Shown here: one piece after another, positions 43,711 to 53,695 of the stretch
Layout: every line of letters begins with the position of its first letter
Position numbering within the stretch: the stretch's first letter is position 1
Source: Trinickia caryophylli
Lineage (GTDB): Bacteria; Pseudomonadota; Gammaproteobacteria; Burkholderiales; Burkholderiaceae
Direction: 5' to 3'
NCBI RefSeq assembly: GCF_034424545.1
Contig: NZ_CP139971.1
Coordinates: 1,364,001 to 1,428,000, forward strand
Length of the DNA stretch: 64,000 nt
Notes under the pieces: generated by a model
Told to the model about the DNA's origin: nothing
What the model saw: only the letters and a program-made list of their open reading frames with translations
The model's database searches: none
Translations under genes and position numbers: made by a program

Positions 43711-45744
43711 TTGAATCTGGAACCCATTGAAATCGAATGGCACGCCGGTGACGACCCCACGCCCCTCTTCGAGCGCGAATGGCTCGACACGAACGGTATC
43801 GGTGGCTACGCATCAGGGACGATAGCGGGCGTCAACGCGCGCCATTACCACGGGCTGCTCGTTGCGAACCTTGCGTCGCCGAAGGGGCGCCACGTGATGC
43901 TGTCGCGCTTCGATACAGAAGTACGGGGCGAACACGGTTGCGTGCTGCTGGGCGGCGCCGAATACGCCGATGGCCGCTTAGTCGGCGATGCGCCGCGGTA
44001 CCTCGAGCATTTCAGCGTAGACCGGCAAACGCCGACCTGGCGTTATCGAATCGGGCAATCGCGCCTCGAGCAATCGATCGTCATGCCGGAGGGGCAAAAC
44101 ACCGTGCTCGTTCGCTATCGGCACTTGGGCGGCCCGTCGCTCTCGCTGCGCTTGCGCCCGTATGCGTCGTTTCGACGACAGGACACGCCGCTGCCCTGCG
44201 AGCGACGCAGATCCTATTCGCTGAGCGCGAGAAACGGCGTACTGACGCTGCACGCCGACGGCGAGGCGTGCGTGGTCCACTTTACGAGCAGCCCGGGCCG
44301 CGCGCCGTTCGTCATCGACGAACGCTTCGAGGAAGACGTTGTCTATCGGATCGAGCGGGCACGCGGCTACGATGCGCGGGAAACGCTCTACAGCCCCGGC
44401 CATCTCGAACTCGCGCTGGCGGCCGGCGAATCCGCTTCGTTCATCGCAACCACCGATGACCCAGCTGTGCTCCGTCATCACGCACAAGCAGCGTTCGACG
44501 ACGAACGGATACGCATCGACAGGCTCGTCGAAAAGGCACCTCCCGCGGCCCAGGAAGGGTTCGCCGCCGCGCTCGTGGCAGCCGCCGACCAGTTCATCGT
44601 CGCACCCGCGGCGCGCGTGCGGGATACGGCGGCCGCGCACGCGACGGGCAGCGAAGCGCGAACCGTGATTGCGGGATATCACTGGTTCGGCGACTGGGGG
44701 CGCGACACGATGATCGGCCTCGAAGGACTGACGCTCTGCACCGGGCGCCAACCCGAAGCGGCCTATATTCTGAAGACGTTCTCGCGCTATGTGCGCAATG
44801 GACTGATACCGAATCTTTTTCCCGAAGGCGAACGCGAAGCGCTTTATCACACCGCCGACGCAACGCTGTGGTTTTTCCACGCGCTGGCTCGCTATGAAAC
44901 AGCGACTGGCGACGAATCGCTCGTGCACGAACTCTTCCCCGTGCTCGAGGACATCGTCGCCCATCATCTGCGCGGGACCGACTTCGGCATCGGCATGGAC
45001 GAAGGCGATGGCTTGCTGCACGCGGGCGCACCCGGATATCAGTTGACGTGGATGGATGCGAAGGTCGGCGATTGGGTTGTCACGCCGCGGCGCGGCAAAC
45101 CCGTCGAAATCCAGGGCCTCTGGCACAACGCGCTTGCGTTGACGGCACATTGGGCCACCCGCTTCGGCACGAACGGCGCATCGTACGAGCGCGCTGCGCA
45201 GCGCGCGAAAGAGAGCTTCAACCGGCGCTTCTGGAATGAATCGCGCGGCTGCCTCTTCGACGTGGTGGACGCCGAAGAGGGCGGCAACGATGCGAGCCTG
45301 CGCCCGAACCAGTTGCTCGCGATCTCGCTCGATCATCCGGTCCTGGCGCCCGCGCGTTGGCGGCAGGTGGTCGACTGCGTGCGGCGCGAACTGCTGACGC
45401 CCTTCGGGCTGCGTACGCTTGCGCGTGGGGAACCGGGATATCGACTGCAATACATCGGCGACCTGCGCGCACGCGATGCCGCCTATCACCAGGGCACCGT
45501 CTGGCCCTGGCTTTTCGGGCCGTTCGTCGATGCATGGCTGAAAACGGGCGGCGACCGGGCACAGGCGCGCGAGTGGCTGGAGCCGATGGCCGGGCACTTG
45601 CGCGAGGCCGGCATCGGGTCGATCAGCGAAATCTTCGATGCCGAACCGCCCCATCATCCGCGCGGGTGCATTGCGCAGGCGTGGAGCGTGGCCGAAACGC
45701 TGCGGGCGTGGCTCGCGGCCGCCGACGAGGGATCGGGCAGATGA
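43711..45744 (+). CDS. Amylo-alpha-1,6-glucosidase / glycogen-debranching-type enzyme
   Basis: A 677-residue enzyme with an N-terminal GDE_N-type domain (WLDTNGIGGYASGT, residues 22-40). A C-terminal (alpha/alpha)6-barrel glucosidase follows: GDWGRDTMIGLEGL holds the likely catalytic acid, and MDEGDGLLHAG and QLTWMDAKVGDW are characteristic of GH133-like debranching domains. It probably trims branched alpha-glucans. The start is a TTG at 43711 preceded by a strong AGGGAGGG; an ATG at 43687 would add eight residues. It sits among other carbohydrate genes (GT2, SMP-30). Confidence 0.9.
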   Translation: MNLEPIEIEWHAGDDPTPLFEREWLDTNGIGGYASGTIAGVNARHYHGLLVANLASPKGRHVMLSRFDTEVRGEHGCVLLGGAEYADGRLVGDAPRYLEHFSVDRQTPTWRYRIGQSRLEQSIVMPEGQNTVLVRYRHLGGPSLSLRLRPYASFRRQDTPLPCERRRSYSLSARNGVLTLHADGEACVVHFTSSPGRAPFVIDERFEEDVVYRIERARGYDARETLYSPGHLELALAAGESASFIATTDDPAVLRHHAQAAFDDERIRIDRLVEKAPPAAQEGFAAALVAAADQFIVAPAARVRDTAAAHATGSEARTVIAGYHWFGDWGRDTMIGLEGLTLCTGRQPEAAYILKTFSRYVRNGLIPNLFPEGEREALYHTADATLWFFHALARYETATGDESLVHELFPVLEDIVAHHLRGTDFGIGMDEGDGLLHAGAPGYQLTWMDAKVGDWVVTPRRGKPVEIQGLWHNALALTAHWATRFGTNGASYERAAQRAKESFNRRFWNESRGCLFDVVDAEEGGNDASLRPNQLLAISLDHPVLAPARWRQVVDCVRRELLTPFGLRTLARGEPGYRLQYIGDLRARDAAYHQGTVWPWLFGPFVDAWLKTGGDRAQAREWLEPMAGHLREAGIGSISEIFDAEPPHHPRGCIAQAWSVAETLRAWLAAADEGSGR

Positions 45745-45801
45745 CGGTTCACCGGATGGCGAGCCGCACGGACGGAGCGCCCGCCATGCACGGCCCTGCG
45801 C

Positions 45802-46743
45802 TCAACCGCCCGCGACGCCCTGCGTATTGACGTAGAGCGCGTACACCGACTGGCATGCCGCCATGAAAAGACGATTGCGCTTGAGCCCGCCGAAGCACAG
45901 ATTCGCGCAGCGCTCCGGCAGCGCGATCCGCCCGATCAGCTTGCCTTGTGGCGAAACCACCATGACGCCATCGAGTTCATCGCTGCCCATGCCCCAACCG
46001 CACCAGAGATTGCCGTGAATATCGCAACGCATGCCGTCGATCGTCCCTTCGCCCGCATCGAGGAAAACGCGGCCGTTTGCGATCGTTTTCCCATCGGCGC
46101 TCACATCGTAGACGAAGATCTTTCGCGTGGGCTTGCCGCGCGATTCGATGAGGTAAAGCAGGCGCTCGTCGGGTGAAAAGCAAAGCCCGTTGGGCCCGGC
46201 CACGTCGCCAGCCACGATCGTCGCCTCGCCCGTGCCGCCATCGATGCGGTAGACGTTTTGCGGCAACTCGGGCTCGGCCTGATGGCCTTCGTAGTGGCCA
46301 AGAATGCCGAAGGTCGGATCAGTGAACCAGACCGAGCCGTCCGATTTCACCACGACGTCGTTCGGCGAATTGAGCGGCTTGCCGTCGAAGCCGTCGAGCA
46401 GGACCGTCTGCGTGCCGTCGTACTCGGTACGCGCGACGCGCCGCCCACCGTGCTCGCAGGACACGAGCCGGCCTTGCCGGTCGCGCGTGTGACCGTTTGC
46501 GAAGTTCGAGGGCTTCCTGAAAACGCTCACCGCACCGGTCTCTTCTTCCCACTTCATGATCCGGTTGTTGGGAATGTCGCTCCAAAGCAGATAACGGCCA
46601 TCACCGAACCACACGGGGCCTTCACACCAGCGAAAGCCCGTGGCGATTCGCTCGACGGCGGCATGCGGCAAACAGAACCGCTCGAACGAGGGGTCGAGAA
46701 TCTGAACGCGGGGATCGGGGTACCGCTCGCTTTGTTGCCACAT
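45802..46743 (-). CDS. SMP-30/gluconolactonase family protein
   Basis: A 313-residue six-bladed beta-propeller. Features such as FRWCEGPVWFGDGRYLLWSDIPNN (blade with Glu metal ligand), SPNDVVVKSDGSVWFTDPTFG and DGMRCDIHGNLWCGW match metal-dependent lactonases. It is expected to hydrolyse aldonolactones such as gluconolactone in the cytoplasm. It is convergent with the debranching gene and 69 bases downstream of the VOC gene in the same direction. Confidence 0.92.
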   Translation of the reverse strand: MWQQSERYPDPRVQILDPSFERFCLPHAAVERIATGFRWCEGPVWFGDGRYLLWSDIPNNRIMKWEEETGAVSVFRKPSNFANGHTRDRQGRLVSCEHGGRRVARTEYDGTQTVLLDGFDGKPLNSPNDVVVKSDGSVWFTDPTFGILGHYEGHQAEPELPQNVYRIDGGTGEATIVAGDVAGPNGLCFSPDERLLYLIESRGKPTRKIFVYDVSADGKTIANGRVFLDAGEGTIDGMRCDIHGNLWCGWGMGSDELDGVMVVSPQGKLIGRIALPERCANLCFGGLKRNRLFMAACQSVYALYVNTQGVAGG

Positions 46744-46812
46744 GCAATGCGCTCCACCAGGGAATCAGGGAATCGAGGAATGGAGAACGGCCGTCAGCGG
46801 CCGCCCGTGCCG

Positions 46813-47250
46813 TTATTTTGCAAAAAGCCGGGACATGTCGGCAAACGCTTTCAATTCGAGTGCGTTACCCGATGGATCGAGGAAGAACATCGTGGCCTGC
46901 TCGCCCACTTGGCCCTTGAAGCGGACATGCGGCTCGATAATGAATTCGATGCCGGCTTCAGTGAGGCGCTTCGCCATGTCCTCCCATTCCTTCATCCCGA
47001 GCACGACGCCGAAATGACGGACCGGCACCGAGTCGCCATCCACGGCGCTCGTACGCCGATGGCCCGCTTCCTCGGGTGCGAGGTGTGCGACGATCTGATG
47101 GCCGTAGAAATTGAAATCGACCCAATCCGGAGCACTGCGACCTTCGGGGCAGCCGAGCAGCTCGCCGTAGAAACGGCGCGCGGCGTCGATGCTGTGAACG
47201 GGGAAAGCCAGATGAAAGGGGGGCAAGGTAGGAGCGCTGGAAATGCTCAT
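46813..47250 (-). CDS. VOC (glyoxalase-like) family protein
   Basis: A 145-residue metal-dependent VOC fold. The paired beta-alpha-beta-beta-beta modules are visible: [22 protein letters not shown], and the C-terminal [15 protein letters not shown] with the expected Glu ligand. It may be a dioxygenase-like, glyoxalase or resistance protein; the subfamily cannot be told. It lies 138 bases after the efflux permease, so it may be the tail gene of that operon. Confidence 0.88.
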   Translation of the reverse strand: MSISSAPTLPPFHLAFPVHSIDAARRFYGELLGCPEGRSAPDWVDFNFYGHQIVAHLAPEEAGHRRTSAVDGDSVPVRHFGVVLGMKEWEDMAKRLTEAGIEFIIEPHVRFKGQVGEQATMFFLDPSGNALELKAFADMSRLFAK

Positions 47251-47388
47251 GGCAGTTCTCGGTTTGGCTTGTGTACGGGGAAGCGGGGGAAAGGAAGCGG
47301 TGGAAAGGGAGCGCGAGCGGCAATCCGCCGCGCCCATGCCTGGACCATCGCCATTCTAAAGGCTCGCGTTTTCCGGCGGGAGCGAAAC

Positions 47389-48567
47389 TCAATTCGCCCG
47401 CAACGCCGTGGCGATCGGCAGTCGCGCTGCGCGTATCGCCGGCAGCAAGCCGCCGAGCATCCCCACTGCACAGGCGACGAAGACACCCGAGACGAGCAGC
47501 GAAGCCGTGACGGTCAGGTGAAACACGACCTGGCTGAATCCCGCGCCGAGCGTATTGACCGTATTCCCGTCGAAAAACACCCACGCCGCCACTGACCCGA
47601 TCGCACTGCCAACCAGCGCGAGCAAAAGCGATTCGACGAGCACCGACACGACGATCGGCAAGCCGCTGAACCCGATCGCGCGCAACGTCGCGATCTCGCG
47701 CGTACGCGTGGAAACGGCCGTATACATCGTATTGAGCGCCCCGAAGCAGGCACCCAGCGCCATGATCCCGCCGACGAAATACGCCAGCAGATTGAGCAGC
47801 TTCGAGAGGTTGCGCGATTGGGCCGCGTAATACTCGGTTTCGCGTTCGACGCCCACTTTCAGCGTGGGATCGGTCGTCAATGCGGCCTTGAACCGATCGA
47901 ACGCGGCCGGCGATTCGAGCATCACCGATACCGATTGAAAGAGATTGCGCCGGTACGCCGACAGCACCTTCTCCACATCGCCTTGCAGTTCCGATTCGTG
48001 CGCATCGCCGCCGCTTTCGAATATGCCGACGACGGTCCACTCGGAATCGCGAAATGCGATGCGGCTGCCGAGCTCGAGCCCCTTGAACTGGGCCACCGCA
48101 GACTTCCCGACGACGATTTCGCGCAATGCGGGCTTGAACATCCGACCTTCGATCAATCGCATCTCCGGCCGCAGCGCTCTGGCATTGGCACCGATGCCGC
48201 GCAGCGTCACGTTCGCGTCGACGCCGTCCTTCTTTTGCGGCAGCGCCACGATCACGACGACCTCGGCAGAACCGATGGGCCTCCCCGCGGCATCCTTGCG
48301 CACGCCCGGCGCGTCCATGATCGTCTGCGTGTTCTCGCGCGAAATGGTGCTTGCAAGCTCGGCTTCGGAGCCCGAGCGCAACACGATTGCGCGATCGAGG
48401 CGCGCCGTGCCCTTCAACGTTTTCGTGAAGCCTTCGGCCATTGCCAGCACCGACACCATGACCGCGACCGTCACGGCGATCCCGATCACGATCACCCAGG
48501 CCGTGCCGAGCCGCTGCGGCACGCTGCGCAGGTTCATCAACGTGACGGCGACGATTTGCTTGATCAT
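47389..48567 (-). CDS. ABC transporter permease (FtsX/MacB type), second subunit
   Basis: A 392-residue permease with four transmembrane helices: one near the N-terminus (VIVIGIAVTVAVMVSVLAMAE), then a large periplasmic domain (about 50-270), then three at the C-terminus (ALGACFGALNTMYTAV and following). This is the FtsX/MacB_PCD topology. Its ATG overlaps the stop of the preceding permease gene (ATGA). The two permease genes suggest a heterodimeric exporter. The substrate is not predictable. Confidence 0.9.
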   Translation of the reverse strand: MIKQIVAVTLMNLRSVPQRLGTAWVIVIGIAVTVAVMVSVLAMAEGFTKTLKGTARLDRAIVLRSGSEAELASTISRENTQTIMDAPGVRKDAAGRPIGSAEVVVIVALPQKKDGVDANVTLRGIGANARALRPEMRLIEGRMFKPALREIVVGKSAVAQFKGLELGSRIAFRDSEWTVVGIFESGGDAHESELQGDVEKVLSAYRRNLFQSVSVMLESPAAFDRFKAALTTDPTLKVGVERETEYYAAQSRNLSKLLNLLAYFVGGIMALGACFGALNTMYTAVSTRTREIATLRAIGFSGLPIVVSVLVESLLLALVGSAIGSVAAWVFFDGNTVNTLGAGFSQVVFHLTVTASLLVSGVFVACAVGMLGGLLPAIRAARLPIATALRAN

Positions 48568-49709
48568 GAGCGCAACGCCTCCACGATGACAAGGCGCTTG
48601 GCGCGCCAGGCCGGCACGATGCCCGTGGTGGCCGCCAGCACCGCCGCCATCAGCACACCCTCTATCACGACGCTCCACGGCATCGTGACCACGCCGAGCG
48701 TGTTCCTCAAGAGCGGGAACAGCAGATCGGCGATGCCGAGCCCAACGAGAGCCGCGACCACGCATAGCGCGAGCGCCTGGCACAGCACCAGCACGAGCAC
48801 CTGCGTATCGGTGAACCCAAGCGTCTTGAGCACGGCCAGTTCGGGAATCTGCTCGCGCACGGCTTGCATCGCCGTACTGCCCACCGCGAACAACAGCGCG
48901 AAGAATACCGCGAAGAGGATGTACGTGACGATCAGGTTGATATCGGCAATCTGCTTCAGGAACGCCTGCTGAAACTCCTTTTCCGTTTGCGTTTTCGTTT
49001 CGTTGGGCGAATTCGCGAACATGCGGTCGATTTCCGCTGCGATCTGCGCGGACTCGCCCGGGTCTTTCAGCTGCACGACATACCACCCCACGGTGCCCTT
49101 GGCGAAGCTGCGGGCCTCGTCGAAATACTTGTAGTTGAAGAAGAACCCGTCTTCCCGGGCACGATTCGACGGTTCCTCGTAAAGGCCCACGACATCGAAA
49201 TCCCAATCGGAATTGCCGTCTGCCGCCTTGACCCAGATTGTCGAGTGCAACGGAATGCGATCGCCTATTTTCCATCCGTATTTCTGCGCGAGCCCCACGC
49301 CAATGATCGCGCCCGTGCGCGTATGGGCCAGTGCGTCGATCTGCGCTTTGGGCACCACGATCTCGGGATGCGCCGCAAACTCGCGCTCAGGCTCGACCGG
49401 AAAAGCGGCGATCACGTTTTTGGGGTCCTGATAGTACGGGCCGAACCACGATTCGTGCGAGACCGCCGCCACGCCCTTGATCGACTCGAGCTGCGAAAGA
49501 TACGAATACGGCAGGCTTTCCGTCAGCGAAATACGGTTCGCAACGATCAGCCGGTTCACGTTCGAACGCTCGATCGTCTCCTGAAACGCGGCGTTGATTC
49601 CCTGCAGCATGCCAAAGAGCAGGAACGCAATCACGATCGAAAAAAGCGTCAGTGTCGTGCGCGTCTTCTTGCGCCACAGCATCGCCCAGACCAGCGGGAA
49701 ATATTTCAT
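48564..49709 (-). CDS. ABC transporter permease (FtsX/MacB type), first subunit
   Basis: A 381-residue permease of the same topology: an N-terminal helix (TLTLFSIVIAFLLFGMLQG), a periplasmic domain of about 200 residues and three C-terminal helices including ILFAVFFALLFAVGSTAMQAV and the LAVLKTLGFTD coupling segment. It is 33 bases after the ATPase gene and overlaps the next permease by four bases. It pairs with that protein to form the membrane channel of the MacB-like pump. Confidence 0.9.
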   Translation of the reverse strand: MKYFPLVWAMLWRKKTRTTLTLFSIVIAFLLFGMLQGINAAFQETIERSNVNRLIVANRISLTESLPYSYLSQLESIKGVAAVSHESWFGPYYQDPKNVIAAFPVEPEREFAAHPEIVVPKAQIDALAHTRTGAIIGVGLAQKYGWKIGDRIPLHSTIWVKAADGNSDWDFDVVGLYEEPSNRAREDGFFFNYKYFDEARSFAKGTVGWYVVQLKDPGESAQIAAEIDRMFANSPNETKTQTEKEFQQAFLKQIADINLIVTYILFAVFFALLFAVGSTAMQAVREQIPELAVLKTLGFTDTQVLVLVLCQALALCVVAALVGLGIADLLFPLLRNTLGVVTMPWSVVIEGVLMAAVLAATTGIVPAWRAKRLVIVEALRS

Positions 49710-49742
49710 CGGGGTACTCCGACGGCATCAGCCCGTCATCGC

Positions 49743-50438
49743 TCAGGCTTCGGTTCTCACCGGCTCGTCGACGAACCGGCCCTTGTCGAGATGCAGCGTG
49801 TGCGTCGCGAAATCAGCAGCCTTCGGATCGTGCGTCACCATTACGATGCTCTTGCCGTAATCGCGATTGAGCACCTGCAGGAGGTGCAGGATTTCGTCGG
49901 CGGTCGTGCGATCGAGGTCGCCCGTCGGTTCGTCGCATACGAGCAGCTTGGGATCGGAAACGAGCGCCCGCGCAATCGCCACACGCTGTGCCTGACCGCC
50001 CGAAAGTTCGGACGGCTTGTGCTTCACGCGCTCCTCGAGCCCCACCACGGCCAGCGCGGTCTGCACGTTGCGCCTGCGTTCCTCCCTGTTCAGCGACGTC
50101 AGCAGCAACGGCAGTTCGACATTGCGCTCGGCACTGAGCATCGGCATCAGGTTGTAGAACTGGAAAACGAAGCCCACGTTGTCGGCGCGCCAGCGCGCGA
50201 GCCGGCTACCCTTCAATTCGTCGATACGTTCGCCCGCCACGATCACTTCGCCGCTCGTGGGGTGGTCGATGCCGCCGATCAGGTTCAGCACGGTCGTCTT
50301 GCCCGAGCCCGACGGCCCCATCAGGGCGACGAAATCGCCGTCAGCGATTTCGAGATCGAGGTTGTGCAGCACTTCGACGCTCTGCTTGCCGCGCGTGTAT
50401 GTTTTCACCACCTTGCGCAGAGAAACGATTGCACTCAT
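49743..50438 (-). CDS. ABC transporter ATP-binding protein (MacB/LolD type)
   Basis: A 231-residue ATPase. Walker A GPSGSGKTT is at residues 41-49, the signature LSGGQAQRVAIARAL and Walker B LLVCDEPTGDLD follow, and an H-loop (VTHD) is present. It energises the two adjacent FtsX-type permeases. It lies 36 bases downstream of the membrane-fusion protein gene. No fused permease domain is present, unlike canonical MacB. Confidence 0.95.
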   Translation of the reverse strand: MSAIVSLRKVVKTYTRGKQSVEVLHNLDLEIADGDFVALMGPSGSGKTTVLNLIGGIDHPTSGEVIVAGERIDELKGSRLARWRADNVGFVFQFYNLMPMLSAERNVELPLLLTSLNREERRRNVQTALAVVGLEERVKHKPSELSGGQAQRVAIARALVSDPKLLVCDEPTGDLDRTTADEILHLLQVLNRDYGKSIVMVTHDPKAADFATHTLHLDKGRFVDEPVRTEA

Positions 50439-50474
50439 TTGCGTTGCTCCTCGGTGAATGTCCGCCGCCGCCCG

Positions 50475-51740
50475 TTACTGCGCGATGCGCACGCGCGCGC
50501 CATCGGCCAGTTGCGCCGGCGCGCCCACGGCCACGCGCTCACCCGGCGCCAGCCCCGACAGCACGATCTGGCCGTCTTCGTTGCGCGCACCCAGCTTGAC
50601 CGCGCGCCGCTCGACCTTGTCATCGTGCAGCACGAACACGGTACCGGTACTGGCGTCGCCACCGGGTTGCACCGCGTCGGGCGGCACCGCGACGCCCGCG
50701 CCCGCGGGTACGTTGGCGCCCGCTTTGTCGGGCCGGGCCTGATCCGGCCGACTCAAAAACGATACCCGCGCGCCCATTTCGGGCAGGATACGCGCATCGC
50801 GCGACTTGAAGCCCACGCGCACCTTCACGGTGGCCTTGCTGCGATCAGCCGTCGGAATGACGGCGATCACATAAGCCGGAATCTGCCAGTCGGGGTACGC
50901 ATTGAGCTTGAGCACCGCGGGCTCGTTCGCCCGCACGCGCCCGATGAAATTCTCGCTCACGTCCACTTCCACTTCGAGCGAATCCATGTCCACGAGCGTG
51001 CAGATCCCGCTACGCGTGAAACCGCCGCCTTGAGAGAGCGGCGAGACGATTTCGCCGGGCTGTGCGTTCTTCGTCGTCACCACCCCGGAAAACGGCGCGC
51101 GCACGATCGTGTCGTCCATATCGCGCTGCGCGACCTCGAGGGCCGCCTGCCGCACCGCGAGGTTACCGCGCGCCACCGCAAGATCGGTCTGCCGCGCATC
51201 GAACGTGCCTTTGCTCGTTTCGAGCGCTTCGTGACTGATGACGCCTGTCGCCGCGAGCTTCTCGTTGCGGCGATAGATCGGCGTGATGTCCTCGGCGGCC
51301 GCCTTGGCCTGCGCAAGCGTGGCCTCGGCCTGTGTCACGCCGGCCTTCGCCTGCAGCAGGGCGGCCGATGCGTTCGTCGCATCGAGCTTGGCCACCACTT
51401 CGTTCTCCTTCACGTGCTGCCCTTCCTCGATGAAGAGCTGCTCGAGCTTGCCCGTGATCTTCGCCGACACCGTTGCCTGCCGGCGCGCGACCACATAGCC
51501 AGAGGCATCGAGGATCGAAGCCCCTCCTGCCGACGAGCCCGAGGCGAGCGGCCGCGCAACGGCCACTCTCACGGCAGGCGCCGCCGAGCGCGTCCAGAGC
51601 CAGCCGCCCAACCCGAGCAGCACGACGAGCGCGATGGCCGCGCCCACGAGCCACCATCGGCGGGGACCGCCGCCGGTACCCGAGCTTCGTTTGTCGCGGT
51701 CGATACGCAGTTGGCGCAGCAACTCCGTCTTGTCGGTCAT
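50475..51740 (-). CDS. HlyD/MacA-type periplasmic adaptor protein
   Basis: A 421-residue membrane-fusion protein with one N-terminal transmembrane anchor (WWLVGAAIALVVLLGLGGWLW, residues 29-49). A lipoyl-like motif (VSAKITGKLEQLFIEEGQHVKENEVVAKLD), a coiled-coil hairpin with many Ala/Lys heptads, and a beta-barrel domain (RAPFSGVVTTKNAQPGEIV) follow. It bridges the inner-membrane pump and the outer-membrane channel. It is 57 bases downstream of the outer-membrane factor gene. Confidence 0.93.
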   Translation of the reverse strand: MTDKTELLRQLRIDRDKRSSGTGGGPRRWWLVGAAIALVVLLGLGGWLWTRSAAPAVRVAVARPLASGSSAGGASILDASGYVVARRQATVSAKITGKLEQLFIEEGQHVKENEVVAKLDATNASAALLQAKAGVTQAEATLAQAKAAAEDITPIYRRNEKLAATGVISHEALETSKGTFDARQTDLAVARGNLAVRQAALEVAQRDMDDTIVRAPFSGVVTTKNAQPGEIVSPLSQGGGFTRSGICTLVDMDSLEVEVDVSENFIGRVRANEPAVLKLNAYPDWQIPAYVIAVIPTADRSKATVKVRVGFKSRDARILPEMGARVSFLSRPDQARPDKAGANVPAGAGVAVPPDAVQPGGDASTGTVFVLHDDKVERRAVKLGARNEDGQIVLSGLAPGERVAVGAPAQLADGARVRIAQ

Positions 51741-51797
51741 AGGAAGATCCGCTTTTGCTTGTAAAAGATGGGCGATCGGGGCCTGACGAGGCGCGGC

Positions 51798-53342
51798 TCA
51801 CTCCGGCTGCGGCGCAACGCTCGACGTATATTTGCCGTCGCTCGCGGCACGCCAGTCGCCGCCGAGCGCGAGAAAGAGTGCCGCGGTGTCCTGATAGCGC
51901 GCCGCCAGCGCCTGCACATACGCGATGCGCGACTTCTCGTACTGTTGCTGCGCGACCAGAAGCTCAAGATGGTTTGCGCCACCCAGGCCGAAGCGCTGCT
52001 CGATCAGGTGCATGCTCTCGGCGGCCGCCTGCTGCGCGCGATACTGCGCATTCAAGGTCCGCGCATCGTTGTCGAGCGCGCGCAGCGCATCGGCCACGTT
52101 CTTGAACGCGAGCAGGACGGTCTGCTTATAGTCGGCCAGCGAGCGGTCGTACTGGGCGATCGCCGCTCGACGTTTCGCGTTCAGCGTCCCCCCTTGGAAG
52201 AGCGGCTGCGAAATCGTGCCCGCGATCGAGAACACGCCGCTCGACAAGAGCGAACGGAATTTTTCCGTCGCATCGCCAACGCTGGCGGACAGGCCGATCT
52301 GCGGCAACATATCCGCTGTCGCCACGCCGATCTGCGCACTGGCTTGATGAAGCTGCGCCTCGGCACGGCGGATATCGGGCCGTTGGCGCACGATCTCCGA
52401 CGGCAGCATGACCGGTATGTCGGGTGGCAGCCGCAATGCCGCCAGCTCCAGTCCGCTCTGCTGATATTCGACCGGCGTCTTGCCGAGATAGACGGCGAGC
52501 TGGCTGCGCGCAGCCGCCAGTTGCTGCTGCAACGGCGGTAGCGTCGCCTGCATCGAAGCGAGGTTCGATTCGGACGACAACAAATCAGAGCGCGCCGCCC
52601 CGCCAAGCTCGAACTGCTGGCGGCTCAGATCGACCTGATGCTGAGCGGAGGCGATGAGTTCCTGCGTGGCGTCGATCTGCGCGCGCAACGAAGCCTCGCT
52701 CAGCGCCGCCGTGACGACATTGGCCGCAAGCGTCTGATAGGTGGCCTGCAGCTCCTCGCGCTGGGCATCGCGCGCGGCCGCCTGCGCCTCTATGCCGCGC
52801 CGCACGCCGCCGAATATGTCGAAGTTGTACGACAGATTGACCGAGGCGTTATAGAGCGTGAAAAGAAAACTTCCCGCCTGGGGAAAGCCTTCGCTCGCGC
52901 CGTTGATCTTTTCCCTTGCCGCACTCGCGCTGCCGCTTACCGATGGGAAAAGCCCGCCGCGCTGCGCGGCGAGTTGCTCTTGCGCCGCGCGCAGCGCCGC
53001 CTGCGCCGACGCAACCGTCGGGCTCCCGCGCAACGCTTCGTCGACGAGCGCATCGAGCCGCTCCGAGCCATACGCGGTCCACCAGCGTGCGTCGAGCGGC
53101 TGCCCTGCGGCGAATGCTTGCGCTTCGCCGCCCGCCACGGGCGTTGCTTCGGTGCTGGCCGGCAACGGCGTTGCCGTGACCGACGAGACCGCGGGCACGG
53201 CCGGCGCCTTGAAATCGGGGCCGACGGCGCACGCGGCCAGCGCCACCGCCAGAAGAGATACGAGACCCGCCCGGGTAAAACGCACTGGCCCTGTATGTTC
53301 GTTTTTCAGCCGGCGCAATTTGTCGCGCATCTTCTTATCCAT
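51798..53342 (-). CDS. Outer-membrane efflux lipoprotein (NodT/OprM family)
   Basis: A 514-residue TolC-like trimeric channel. The lipoprotein signal has a lipobox L-A-A-C near residue 36 (VALAACAVGPDF). Two OEP repeats contain VVTAALSEASLRAQI and AARSQLAVYLGKTP. Two typical C-terminal segments are VLLAFKNVADALRAL and YVQALAARYQDTAALFLALGGDW. It is the first gene of the five-gene efflux operon. The start is taken at ATG 53342, though an internal ATG at 53330 is also possible. Being part of the same operon as the pump is typical of DevBCA/MacAB-type systems. Confidence 0.88.
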   Translation of the reverse strand: MDKKMRDKLRRLKNEHTGPVRFTRAGLVSLLAVALAACAVGPDFKAPAVPAVSSVTATPLPASTEATPVAGGEAQAFAAGQPLDARWWTAYGSERLDALVDEALRGSPTVASAQAALRAAQEQLAAQRGGLFPSVSGSASAAREKINGASEGFPQAGSFLFTLYNASVNLSYNFDIFGGVRRGIEAQAAARDAQREELQATYQTLAANVVTAALSEASLRAQIDATQELIASAQHQVDLSRQQFELGGAARSDLLSSESNLASMQATLPPLQQQLAAARSQLAVYLGKTPVEYQQSGLELAALRLPPDIPVMLPSEIVRQRPDIRRAEAQLHQASAQIGVATADMLPQIGLSASVGDATEKFRSLLSSGVFSIAGTISQPLFQGGTLNAKRRAAIAQYDRSLADYKQTVLLAFKNVADALRALDNDARTLNAQYRAQQAAAESMHLIEQRFGLGGANHLELLVAQQQYEKSRIAYVQALAARYQDTAALFLALGGDWRAASDGKYTSSVAPQPE

Positions 53343-53695
53343 GTCTGAAATCGGGAGCTTTTTAACGAGATTCCTCCGCGTTTTCGGAGGACTTCGGAAA
53401 CCGCTATCCGGCATTGGCAAATGCGGCAACGAGTATAGCGCCCGCGTTCGAATGCCGATAGGGACTGGCGCGGGAATCAGGATTAAGGCGAATTAAGGAG
53501 CGCGGTCCACGGAAATTGCGCTCCAGATGGACATATTCGCGTCATCGACGCCGCCGCCGGCGATGAGCGGCGCCGGGCAGCAGCCCGAAGCCCCCCCGGC
53601 AGGCACGCCTCCCACGCACATTTGCTTACACTGCCCGCGCCCGCCGGGCAGGGTCCCTCGCTATACTTTGGGCCCACAAACTTTGCCCGCATTCG
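53343..53695. other. Divergent region between the efflux operon and the nuclease gene
   Basis: No gene is seen in 353 bases. A CTCCG-CGTTTT-CGGAG hairpin lies in the likely 5' region of the efflux operon (near 53372). A TATACT -10-like box at 53672-53677 precedes the nuclease start by 18 bases. No strong -35 is visible. Confidence 0.4.

Noticed and set aside
48864..51764. A 966-codon frame antisense to the ABC transporter operon
   Set aside because: It spans several real genes on the other strand, including an ATPase with perfect Walker and signature motifs.
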